Source: Brachycybe producta
Lineage: Eukaryota; Arthropoda; Diplopoda; Playtdesmida; Andrognathidae
Assembly: GCA_036925085.1 (NCBI GenBank)
Contig: JAUPFP010000006.1
Span: forward strand, 8,375,325-8,439,324
Direction: 5' to 3'
Length of the DNA: 64,000 bases
Shown here: positions 23,701 to 33,095 of the stretch, in pieces
Layout: every line of letters starts with the position of its first letter
How positions within the stretch are numbered: the first letter of the stretch is position 1
Made by a program: the position numbers and the translations under genes
The notes under the pieces: generated by a model
What the model saw: the letters and a program-made list of their open reading frames with translations, nothing else
Databases searched by the model: none
Told to the model about the DNA's origin: nothing

Positions 23701-26331
23701 ACTCTGTAATGTTAAGACGTAACCATTAACTGACTGAATAAGCGTCAAACAGACTAAATGCCAATTACATTAATCGAAATATATGGTGGAAATCGCTTAA
23801 CATGAAATTCATGGGACCGACATTTTTCTTGGCAACCGCATTTTTTATTAAAGTAACTTTTAAAACGTTTATATATTAATGGTAATGCAATGTGAATATA
23901 TATAAAACAACTAATGCAAATATTTTTAATACAAAAAAACCTGGATAAAACGGAATCCTGTGGTTCTAGACATTTTTTCCGTACTAACAGTTTTTCCATT
24001 ATATAGAGGTATGCACAAAAAAAACTTAATAGGGTAAGTTAGGGTAGGATTAAACTGCAATGGTAGTAAAGAAATACATAATGAAATAATAGAAAACATA
24101 ATGTAACTTGAAAACACAAATTAAAAAATCAGGAATTAAAAAAAAATAGAAAAATACGTTTTAAAATTCGTTTTAAGTAGGTTATATTATATATATTCAC
24201 ACTGGAAATTGCCGTCCGTTTCCGCGTTATACCGGTTTCCGTTTATACAAGGTATTTTGCATGAACAACTACACCATTCTCACTTTTTTTCTTCTGTTTA
24301 GCCAGGTTTCCATTTTATAAAGGGTCCGTTTTATTCAGATTTTACTGTATTTAAAACTTATGAGATCAGTGAAAAGTCAAGAGAAACAAAGAAAATAACT
24401 CCGCAGCCAATGTTTACACTTCGTTAGTTTACACTGTGATAAAATAACGACTTTTACTTCGTAAACCTTCCCTTCAGGCTCAATATTTCGACGGGATTTT
24501 GTATTTGAATTTAAATATATAAACTCTTCAAGCAGCCAAGACGAAGTGCAAAAGCAACTTGAAACTGAATGAAAATCATTTTCGAAATACACATAAGTGG
24601 GTTCTATCGAGTTTTCTTTAAAACGATTTGTTGCATTCCAAATATAATATAAAGTCAAGTTTAGCGTGAACACAACAAAGCAAAGCAGAAGAAAAAATGA
24701 ACAATTTGCAATGGCTAAGCAATACGAAAGCGATAATGACTCTTCAGTCTCTTTTTCACACTTTAAAGCAACCCTAAAACCCGTTCGAAAACTTATCACC
24801 AAATGATTTATGAAAAAAAAAAACCACACGCCTTTACTTCTATATGTAAAAACAACAGCAAAAATGACTTACTTGCTTGACTGCCTATGGCGAACCCCAA
24901 TGAAACAAGTGAACTCCTAACACAAACAACTGCCCCGTCTTCATTGTGCAGGTACAAATCTCCCACAACACCACAACCGTCCTTATAACAAATCACTCTG
25001 ATTTCGGCTTTGCTATGCCCTAAAAGAAACCAAGAACACTCACTTCAGATACAATATTCATGCAAATCTTTTTTTTTTTTCAAAAAAAAACCTTTGATCA
25101 AGCCGTCAATGTATCGTATGGCTGCAGTGTCCCATTTTGAAGCTCTCCTACAAAAGCATAAACATACGATAAAACACTCAAAACCGCGAAAGAAGAATCT
25201 AGTGCTATATAGAAACGTACGAGTAGAGCATCGTAGCCGTGTCGGGATCGCATTGCATGGAACGTGGATATATGCCCGGTAACTCGAGAAGACAAGCTTG
25301 GAAAGGAAACTGAGTAAAGGTCTCCGTAATTTTGCGAACCCTTTATTGCAAAACAAAACGAACACGACAAAATACATAATCAAAAACAAAACTAGATAGA
25401 TTATACAAAGGGTTTTTTTTTAAAAATCAGATGGTTTCTTCATTGCATTTTCTATTATTGCAGCTATTAATTGCTTCAGACATTAAATTAGTTGTGCTTT
25501 TGCTAAAACAAACATTTTAAGTGCATGATACGAACCATTTCCTTGCATATTTTGAGTTTATTTCTGTTGGCATTTTCTAAAAACAGTTTGCACATTTCTA
25601 ATTATTTATTTGCTTAAAAATGTTCACCTTACTGATTAATTACGGTAAGTTATCGTTAAGAGGCTATGCTACACGTATATGTTAGAAAAACGGGCCACGT
25701 ACCAATCTATCGATACAGAAACAGTTTCTGCCTTGTCCACCAAAAAGACGATGACCCTGTAACCAGAAGAATCTTCCAAAACATTCTCCGCAGTTGCACG
25801 ATACCACTGTCTGTCTTTAGGATGTCGAATCACGCTAAGCTTAAAAAAAAAAAAACGGCAAAAGACGTTCGTAAACACGAAACTAAAACAAATCAAAGAA
25901 AATATATACAAGGTACCTGACCAATCCTAGGTAGAGAAAACCCCGACGACGAGCAGCCTCCGACGGTACCATAGTAGTCGTTCAGTTCATCTTGAAACTC
26001 GTAGAACGTCTGCTGGTTTCGTTTGTTCTTCACGACTTGATTCCAGATTCCAACGTACGAGTCTGGACTCACGACCTACACGAAACAAAAAAAAACAACG
26101 TTTTCAATCTGCCAGTAACCGGAATAACTAACACGCAAGATGTACCTTTACGATGGAGAAGGGATATTTAACTTCTTCGCTCACCGACACCGCCATTCTT
26201 CTGAAAAACAAATAAATTCGTCCATCTTTCAATATTTATGTAAGAAATAAAAAATAACAGTTTCTGAAAAAGCGGACAAAAAAAAAAATAAAACACCTGA
26301 CACCCGATCCATTTCGGCAGTACGGCCACAT
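11784..26331 (-). CDS. TDRD12: TDRD12-like Tudor/helicase piRNA-pathway protein
   Basis: Predicted piRNA-pathway scaffold of germline cytoplasm. Exons 5' to 3': 26297-26346 (ATG 26331; alternative ATG 26196), 26146-26200, 25917-26075, 25703-25839, 25221-25340, 25092-25147, 24873-25019, 23492-23703, 22030-22808, 20952-21036, 20773-20892, 20511-20699, 20311-20445, 19624-19779, 19311-19551, 19095-19250, 17160-17377, 16939-17088, 16005-16463, 15770-15934, 15481-15691, 15208-15352, 14879-14995, 14509-14800, 14265-14417, 13281-13396, about 13087-13216, 12864-13017, 12693-12792, 11784-11923. About 1,770 residues versus 1,177 in human. Order: Tudor 1 (to about residue 175), Ser/Gly-Arg linker (about 295-555), helicase (Walker A PPGSGKS about 655, DDAD in place of DEAD about 770, motif VI region GRRFCSM), CCCH finger C-x8-C-x5-C-x3-H (about 1050), Tudor 2 (RNASQLYGRVV), Tudor 3 (YVDYGDTSQ), CS domain (PYVLWAQQSDNVRL...LVKVDRF), acidic tail. 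Phases match at all junctions except 13281/13216. Confidence 0.9.
12125..12514. mobile_element. Inverted-repeat element in the last TDRD12 intron
   Basis: 390 bp with 18-bp inverted ends GCCTGTAGACATTGCGAG / CTCGCAATGTCTACAGGC. The interior is unusually rich in CpG (repeated GCGAG words) compared with its surroundings. No open frame of note and no clear target duplication. Confidence 0.75.
15079..15195. repeat. Half copy of the GACGTCAG palindromic repeat
   Basis: Matches the left and central part of the element at 7290-7469 (TGACGTCAGAGG, TTTAAACAAAA, TTTTGTTATTAC). Lies in a TDRD12 intron just before the donor of the exon at 15208-15352. Confidence 0.7.
16590..16760. repeat. Fragment of the AACTAGAAGGGT palindromic family
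   Basis: Inverted motifs ATCTTTCAAAATAAACTTTT and AAAAGCTTATTTTAAAAGAT are separated by about 60 bp, as in the full copy at 43718-44072. It is inside a TDRD12 intron; another fragment is at 18716-18850. Confidence 0.65.
17575..18130. repeat. Alternating purine-pyrimidine tracts in a TDRD12 intron
   Basis: Two tracts of GTACGCAC/TGTGTAC-type sequence (17585-17640, 18015-18110) each next to a direct repeat GTAACTTTTGAA (17650 and 18000). Such GT/AC/GC alternation can adopt left-handed DNA; it could also simply be a decayed microsatellite. Confidence 0.5.
21479..21768. mobile_element. Putative inverted-repeat element with TAAGGTGGC ends
   Basis: TAAGGTGGCTCCAT at 21480 faces ATGCGGCCACCTTA at 21752-21766 in the intron between exons 22030-22808 and 20952-21036. 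A reversed copy of the end (AGCCACCTTA, 21462) directly abuts the left side, forming a 10-bp-stem hairpin. Confidence 0.45.
23336..23374 (-). CDS. Candidate alternative first exon of TDRD12
   Basis: A 39-nt frame MASLNNLLKQASS starting at ATG 23374 and ending at a donor G|GTTGGT, in phase 0. It would join in frame to the exon at 22030-22808 (ISSSVSSC...). No acceptor usable in phase is seen before it, so it would have to be a separate 5' end, giving a protein without Tudor 1. It may also be chance. Confidence 0.3.
23932..24347. mobile_element. Tigger/pogo-like non-autonomous element
   Basis: 416 bp between two TA dinucleotides (23930-23931, 24348-24349). Ends CAAAAAAACCTGGATAAAAC and, inverted, CAGTAAAATCTGAATAAAAC are similar to pogo/Tigger ends. 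It lies in a TDRD12 intron. No transposase frame. Confidence 0.6.
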
Positions 26332-26564
26332 CTCAGCCGTTTGTTCCTAAATGAAATCGCCGTTGAAATTCAAATAACCGATTGGCTACGAAGAGATGAA
26401 AAATAACTACAGAAACGTAGCTAAATCCTCAACAATCATCCAATCGTAAAACTTGGCCTGTTTTTAATTATTACATGCGTGTAGTTTACAAAACAAAGGG
26501 ACGTGATTCGCATTGCACTTTAAGAAACCTCGCAAATGAATTGGTGAGGAAGTAATATGAACTA

Positions 26565-26797
26565 CTGTAGAACGACGGTTATCGGAACATTGGTTATCGA
26601 AACGGTCGATAATCATTGGAACCAATTTTTGTTTACGTATTCTTATGGAAATAAAAAGAATTCTTTGCAATCGGGTTTTCTCTTATTTTTCTCCATTTTC
26701 TTTTTATTGGGAGTTCGATTAAAACGAACGTGTGATTATCGGAACTATACATGTCCGACATTAGTTCCGATAAAATAATCGACGTTCTACTTTATTG
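26565..26797. mobile_element. Tigger/pogo-like MITE upstream of TDRD12
   Basis: Inverted ends GTAGAACGACGGTTATCGGA and GTAGAACGTCGATTAT, bounded by TA on both sides, about 230 bp long. The ends resemble the TIR of pogo/Tigger elements. It sits about 230 bp upstream of the putative TDRD12 start. Confidence 0.6.
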
Positions 26798-27981
26798 TAG
26801 TTGGTGAAAAAAGGAATTGAAAAAAGCCCATACACCTTGGTCGCATTTTTGTACAAATGCAATGTGCTCCTATGCTTGTATTCCTGAATGCTTTTTTTTG
26901 TACACTTGCTATTTACAACTCCATACTAATTTATTAGTTTTTCTTACAAGTTACAAGTGTTCTGTTCCCGGATATTACTAGTACTAGTAATTTACCAGTA
27001 ACTTAAATGAAATTCTTTACAGGTGAAAGTGGATTTGTAATTTACTGATTATTGTGTTTACTTTATAGTATTTTCATCTTATTTAAGATAAATATGTGGT
27101 CTGGCAATAATTTTCGGATCTCGTTTCGATAATGTTTCCCTAAACGCACCGAATAAAACGTCTTTCTTTGGTTCTGTTCCATGCAGAATGGTTGAATCCC
27201 TAATCAGATGTCTCGTGTGTCCCTAAACACCTAACTTGTAAAATATCATGAGGCCACTTGTAAAAATCTACTAATGCAGTAATTAATTATTAGTAAGCTT
27301 CCTTTCTTTCACTACTACACGGCCTTATACAATAAATAATACTTATAATTAACAATTTACACATCAGGGTTGGCAAAGTTTTTCCCAGGGGTGGTATTTA
27401 CCGGATATTAACACGGTATTTACCGTCCGGGAATAATAGCTTTTTCCCAATTTTAGACAGTTTCAATTTTTTAAGCCGATTTTTCTCTCTCATACAGCCT
27501 GCTTTTGCACTTACTCTTTCTTTCCGTACAAATCATTTTTCACGTCCATCACGATGTTTTTGAAAATTATCATAAATAGAATCTATTGGTCTTCCACCCC
27601 TGTTCATTTTTTTTTATTTAAGTAAAAATAGCTGTACATAAAATACACAAACTTAAAAAAATAAAAACTAGTGATCAGAATTCAGATAGACATACATAAC
27701 TGAATTTGTCATTTTACTAGTGAGACAATGCATCATTTCTGCTTACACTCCAGAAGGGGTTATATTCCCTAGCAGGGTAACCAATATCAAAAGTGGGGGG
27801 GGGGGGGGGGAATATAAGAGTTGCCTAGTTTCTATTGCATTAAATTCTATGCTTTCAATACTTCTGGATTTCTTCACATTACAGTATATTATTACAAGCT
27901 CACATTAAAATTGGCAATGACATGAATGTCAACTTTTTAATATGATAATAATATGAACAATAGCTTATAGCACACTAGATG

Positions 27982-28105
27982 AAAAGAGCAAAATACTAGT
28001 TTTTCCTGGGTTGCTAAAACCCGGGAAAAACTAGTATTTTGCTCTTTTCGGTTAGGTTAGGTTTGGTTACCTAACCGAACCAAACCTAACCTAAACGAAA
28101 ACCAT
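27982..28105. repeat. Two adjacent strong hairpins, the second GGTTAGG-like
   Basis: First hairpin 27982-28048: about 29 bp of nearly perfect pairing (AAAAGAGCAAAATACTAG) around a 9-nt loop. Second 28049-28105: CGGTTAGGTTAGGTTTGGTT facing its complement. The second resembles the arrays in the 41.3-42.6 kb palindrome. Confidence 0.8.
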
Positions 28106-28330
28106 GTTCATCCCTCTTAAACCCTTGTTCATCCCCCTTGAACCTATGCTCATCCCCCTTAAACCCATGTTCATCCCTTTAAAGTATGTTCATCCTTTTA
28201 TTTCTCTGTTCATCCCTTTAAAATGTGTGTTCATCCATGATATAGTGTTCTTATTCTATATGCATTCTGTGTCGGGTTTTAGAGTTACCCCAATGTTCAT
28301 CCCGTTCATCTTTTTATCCTGACCCTTCAC
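28100..28330. repeat. GTTCATCCC minisatellite
   Basis: Eight or so degenerate tandem units of roughly 25 bp (TGTTCATCCCCCTTAAACC type). Its right end (ATATGCATTCT ... GTTCATC ... ATCCTGACCC) recurs at 50930-51000, so it belongs to a dispersed repeat. Confidence 0.75.
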
Positions 28331-28787
28331 AAGTTGCTTCTCGAGAGCTGCTCTCAAGTCATTTTTTACTAATACGTGTTATGTACTACAATCTTGACCA
28401 GAAAAGCATTCTTCCTTATAAATTATAGTATCATCAGCTATCAAAACGCCTTGCATGAGGGCTACTTAATCCATGTGTCAATGATTTTCATTGACAAATG
28501 GAATAAATAGCACTGATGCAAGTTAAACGGTCACCTAATCTGTGATGTACAACAATTAACTCCTTGCTTTCTGGAAGAACTAACTGATTCCAGCTAAACA
28601 CAGGATCAACGAGCACCTTCCCCACACTTTCTATTTCTCCGACCCTTAATACGACGTCTATCTCAATACTCTTAAAGTGCAATACACACACACACACACG
28701 AATATTATGATCAGGTTTTTTGAATTTATCTTTTTTTTTTGCAAAGAAAAGATAAGAAATTTAATAATGAGGGAATCTAAGATCACA

Positions 28788-28996
28788 ACAAGCAATTAGA
28801 AATCGGGACAAACAGAAGTAGGCTCCGCCCTTTTTATGACGACCGGCACCTTCTAATTGGTTGGTTATGTAGTCTGACGTCACATGCTCCGCCCTTTTTT
28901 CCAACGTCGAACCACACAACAAACCAATTAGAAGTTGCCGGTCCTCATAAAAAAGGCGGAGCCAACTTCTGCTTGTCCCGATTTCTAATTGCCTGT
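28788..28996. mobile_element. Palindromic MITE, ACAGGC family (copy A3)
   Basis: 209 bp, ends ACAAGCAATTAG / CTAATTGCCTGT, flanked by AGATCACA on both sides (28780-28787, 28997-29004). Arms with GGCTCCGCCC and ACTTCTAATTGG pair over most of the length. Confidence 0.9.
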
Positions 28997-29835
28997 AGAT
29001 CACATGACTTCTCTCTAATAATACTTGAGCCATGCGTCTCATCCATAAAATGCATAAACATCATTTCTCAATATAAAACACACACTACAGCTGATAATAC
29101 AACACGTTCTTCATAAGCAAACAAAAGGTAGAGAGAGAGAAACACGTGCAACAGCCGTGCTATGCGCGTCCATTTCTAATTCAACTTAACACATCTGCAA
29201 TCAACTCGAAACCACGAAAAAAAAAACAATTGACCATCTGTACTATAGGACATCTTAATGCATAACTTTTACCATTTTATATAAAATAAAACACAAATTA
29301 ATTCACATTCAAATAATTACATGAGACTCGAAATGGACAAAGAAAAACACATGAAACAAAACACAATAACGTGAGGTAACGGCAGTACTCCGAAGCACGT
29401 TGATCAATGAGAGCTGACGCAAGCGACATTTTCTGACCAGTTTCATCTTTGCGTCCCCCCTATGTCTATAGCATTGCATTTTTAAGTGTTATTTTCGTAA
29501 ATATTTTTAAATAACTTAAGAATGGGTCAAAATACAATAAAATGTCATCAGAATGAAAATAATCTACACATTCTAGAAATGAACGTGATGCACTTTTCAT
29601 GTTTCTGAATCGAAGGATGTGTTAGTTATTTTTTTTTTTTTAGTTTCGCAAAACTTCAATTTTCGTATGATTGTCACTCTTGCTAATGAATGTGAGTCAT
29701 GAAATTCTATGGTTTTAGTGATTTCAAACGGCCACAAAACATTTAGTTTTCAAGCCATATCGCACCGGTCCAAAAATGTCGACTCCTTAGGCCGCATACG
29801 TGCGCCAGCCTGTCTAGATAAACGATGCTCTATAG

Positions 29836-30186
29836 TAGACCTGTGCGCCGTAGCATATTGATCGGCGGCGGCGGGCGAGGGTAAATACGAGCAGCGGCGG
29901 CGGCGACTACCGCCGTCTGGAATTGAACATATCGAACAAATATATCGATATATTGAATGGAGGGTAATTATCGATATAAATTAAAATCGATAAATATCGA
30001 ATACGGTATCATTTCATTCCTATGGCAGATTTTGAAACAAAACCAACGAAAACAAATTTGAATTTGGCGGCCGCCAGTCATACACCGGCGGCGGGTTTTT
30101 TAAAAAAAGTACAAGCGGCGAGCGGCGGCGTTTTTAGCTTCAAAAACACCGGCGGCGGCGGTTTCGCCCGGCGGCGCACAGGTCTA
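29836..30186. mobile_element. GC-rich hAT-type MITE
   Basis: 351 bp with 15-bp inverted ends TAGACCTGTGCGCCG / CGGCGCACAGGTCTA and a perfect 8-bp target duplication CTCTATAG (29828-29835, 30187-30194), the hAT signature. Its interior contains many CGG/GGC triplets and stands out from AT-rich surroundings. An open frame of 72 codons across it is a by-product of the triplets. Confidence 0.9.
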
Positions 30187-30234
30187 CTCTATAGCCTGAA
30201 GTTCAGAACCGGTTTCCAGGGTTACCACAGCCAT

Positions 30235-30411
30235 CTGTAGACAGCTTCAGAATTTCTTTGTCTTTGGCCTTTTATGAGCGTCATCAATTTCTAATTGGTT
30301 TGTTACTGGGTCTGATGTCACATGCCTCGCCCTTTATATTTCTAATTGGTTGATATTTGGTCTGACGCTCATAAAAGGGCAGAGCCAAAAAAAATTCTGA
30401 AGCTGTCTACA
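30235..30411. mobile_element. Palindromic MITE with CTGTAGACAGC ends (copy B2)
   Basis: Inverted ends CTGTAGACAGCTTCAG and CTGAAGCTGTCTACA; fuller version of copy B1 with both CGCTCATAAAAGGGC arms present. It lies 48 bp from the hAT-type element. Confidence 0.85.
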
Positions 30412-31227
30412 AATGCCAGCGGGACAAGATTTATAGAATAAAACAAGGTTTGCTCGTTACCAAGAAAGTTAACTGTTGCTAGGGAAGCGGCGGCCATGTT
30501 GTGACGACACAATAAAGCTCGTCACATAGCCTATATTTTATTTTGCCTTATTTGCTGTATATGTTAATAGGTTTTCATGTGTTAGTTGTGTTATATGTCA
30601 ATAAAATAAATAAAAATATAATAAATTATCGTAAAAATGGATTGTAATAATTTACTAAAAATTCTGTAGTACAACGTGGCGTACAAAACTTTCGCCACCC
30701 CCCCCCCTCTCCGACTCCTTTGAAATAAGATATTTAAAAAAACGAGACCACTGGCTTCATCCCCCCTCCGTGTGGCTGAGACACAGAATAATTCTCTTTA
30801 CTCTGTGACTGAGATAATTCAAAACAACAAAAATGGGTAAAAAAAAAATCCGAGCGCTTTTTAACAGTTCGAAACAAAACAAATTAAAAGTTTCACAATT
30901 TTCAACTCATCGTCATTAAAACTTACCAAACATATGGAAGAAATGAATAACTAACTCATTGTAAGCATAACTGTATAAAGAGGTTTCATACAGTTGAAAC
31001 ACTGTACACATAAAATTTTGAAACAAAAAAACAAAGAGTTAAAAATGTGGGCAGACCAACGCTCTATAAAGAATAGATTGACAATTGCATAGACATCAGC
31101 GCCCCCAAACTGAGGCTACTGCAGCTATGCATCGCCATGACAGTTATAGGCAGAAAGGACAGTGATCAGCAGTCGATTGCGCTTGTTCATAGCCAGCTTT
31201 TTATCTTTCTTGTTTTGGCTAACGATT

Positions 31228-32108
31228 ATGCCAACGTCTTGTGCAGCAATTAACTGTGTTAACAGAGCAGCAAAGGGCTCTGGAATATCTTTCCACAAGT
31301 AAGTTGGGCTATTTTCATTTTAAATGTGTTTGTCTCAATGTTATTTTCACTGATCTACAAAGAGAACATTAACTATAATGGCTACACCACTACAGTAACT
31401 TAAAATATGTGTATTTGTCTAAAGATTTCCTCTTGATGATAGTCTAAAGGAAAAGTGGGTGGTTGCTATGCATCGAGCAAAATGGAAACCATCAAAGTCT
31501 AGTGTATTGTGTTCCAAACATTTCGAGGAGAAATATTTCTCATACAACAATGGTCGATCCTACTTGCAACCAAATGCTTTGCCAACTATATTCGAGTTTC
31601 CAGAGCATTTACAAAAGCCAACAGTGAAAAAGCGAATGACTGTAAATACTCAAAAACGCCAATATGAACTAAACATTGACCATGATAACATAAAAAGACG
31701 AAAAAGGGACTCAGATATTATTACAGTTAGTATTTCATTACACATCATGCATATAACATTGAAAACTCATCATCTAATTTCATATTATTGCAGGAAAGCA
31801 CTTCATCACACATGGAGTTACAAAGCCTGGCAGTAACAGATGACCATGCCTATTTTCTTCCCAGTCCACGAAAGCTAAAAGTGCAAATAAACAAACAGAA
31901 AGAAACGAATGAACAATTGAGATCATCCTTAAAATTCGCTCTGCAGAAAGTAAGAAGACAGTGTGTCAAAATAAAAAGTCTTGATGATATTATTAAAGGG
32001 CTTCGAGAAAGAATGTGTGACACTGCATATTCATTAAATGATGACTGCTTCAACGATGTTGGGGCAGACTGTAATGGACGCCACTGCCAGTCTGCCACCT
32101 CGAAATGA
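31228..32108 (+). CDS. THAP-domain protein
   Basis: Putative sequence-specific DNA-binding protein. Three exons 31228-31298, 31425-31725, 31794-32108 with correct phases encode 228 residues. The N-terminal THAP zinc finger (about residues 1-85) shows the C2CH ligands: CAAINC near residue 5, then CSKH, plus the conserved Trp of EKWVVAM and the closing LPTIF. A basic segment KRRKRD follows, then a coiled-coil-prone stretch (about 145-195, KLKVQINKQKETNEQLRSS), and a Cys-containing tail. This layout is seen both in THAP transcription factors and in the N-terminus of P-element-type transposases, so it may be a domesticated or truncated transposase; no catalytic domain follows before the TGA at 32106. 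It is one of two plus-strand genes and converges on RABGGTA. Confidence 0.85.
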
Positions 32109-33095
32109 CAATAGACAGAAAATGACGCGTATTACGTCACAGATAGCTGTTCTCTTTATACCGGCGGCGGCGCGCTATATCAACCAATCCTGAATAAAAA
32201 TCGCTCAAACGTTCGTAGACAAGTGTTTTAATCCTATTGAGCGCTGAAATCTATTAAAATATTACCACAGTTTGCTAACCATTTTAAAATTGATTTAGAA
32301 AAGCTCCTGAAACATAAAAAATACACATTTTTAAATTTCCTTCAGCTGACAGGCAAGATAAACAATTTCATGGCGGCGGCTAACCAACTTGCACAGTAAA
32401 GGGGTACGACATAGAACAAAATCACGTTAATATTCCCTTCTGTGTCGTCCCCCTTGTGCATTCACGCTGCATATTGCATGTTTTCCCGCCAAAATTGTGT
32501 CGCGCATTAACATTAATAATTCAATGAAAATAAAATGAATAGATAAAATATCGAAATAAAGATACTAAAATTATTATATATATAATATCCCAGGTCTCCG
32601 TGTATGTGTGTGGAGTAACAAAAACCATTGAAGCACGTCGGTATTTATATAAATTTGAATGAACAGTTTTTTTTTTTTTTTTCTCAAGGTCAACTATATG
32701 TTGAACTCTTCCTTTGGAAAGTGTAGAAGGGGAGAGATAGAGAGAAAAGTGGGAGGGGGTGAGGGGAAAAGGTTGGAAAGCGTAGAAGGGGGAGAGAGAG
32801 AAAAGTGGGAGGGGGTGACTGAAATTGAAATGAAAGGAGTAATAAAAAAGGAAAAAACGACGCGTATGCACACAATATTGCCGGTGAATTTTGCTCCCGT
32901 CATTTATGACGGGTTACCCCACTAGTAATGTAATAATTAGTCTATGTGCACAAAAATAACTTATTTTGTTAATAAACTTTATTTTTCATTACTTCGCAGG
33001 CTTGCAAATTTATTCATAATAGAATCTAATTAATTAATATATTCTTGTGATTCATTAAATTGTTGAGAAATTACAAATAAAATACATATATTTTT
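32109..33095. other. Convergent spacer between THAP gene and RABGGTA
   Basis: Contains GGCGGCGGC-rich sequence at 32160-32175 and 32370-32385 and a purine-rich block (32715-32820). No exon supported. An ATG at 32369 opens a 9-codon frame ending at a possible donor CACA|GTAAAG but nothing can be joined to it. Confidence 0.4.
32715..32820. repeat. Purine-rich tandem repeat
   Basis: Two imperfect units of about 57 bp built of GGGAGAGA, AAAGTGGGAGGGGGTGA and GGTTGGAAAGCGTAGAAG. The reverse complement of the same unit opens the window at 1-90. Confidence 0.7.

Larger units (their letters stand above)
26332..31227. other. Intergenic region between TDRD12 and the THAP gene
   Basis: No supported exon. 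Holds a Tigger-like element (26565-26797), a possible hAT end at 27365 (CAGGGTTGGCAAAG), a G-run (27795-27810), a hairpin pair (27982-28105), a GTTCATCCC minisatellite (28100-28320), MITE copy A3 (28788-28996), a GCC-rich hAT element (29836-30186) and MITE copy B2 (30235-30411). CpG-rich sequence with AAGATGG-like words near 30480-30530 could be promoter-like. Confidence 0.5.

Noticed and set aside
26390-26460. Possible further upstream TDRD12 exon reading AKFYDWMIVEDLATF
   Set aside because: It has an acceptor and a donor, but its phase (2) does not lead into the next exon in the TDRD12 frame; kept out of the model, could be 5' UTR or chance.
28761-29042. Frame with RSWLRLFYEDRQLLIGLLCG, repeated in similar form at 46511-46693, 50188-50502 and 53447-53863
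   Set aside because: It is the translation of the ACAGGC-family MITE arms in one frame; the arms are palindromic and the similarity is at DNA level.
30022-30240. 72-codon frame rich in Ala and Gly (AAASHTPAAGF, SGGVF)
   Set aside because: Arises from CGG triplets within the hAT MITE 29836-30186 and crosses its target duplication.
32369-32396. Short coding start MAAANQLA followed by a GTAAAG donor on the plus strand
   Set aside because: No downstream exon on the plus strand before TMEM42 can be joined, and the GCGGCGGC context is shared with repeats.
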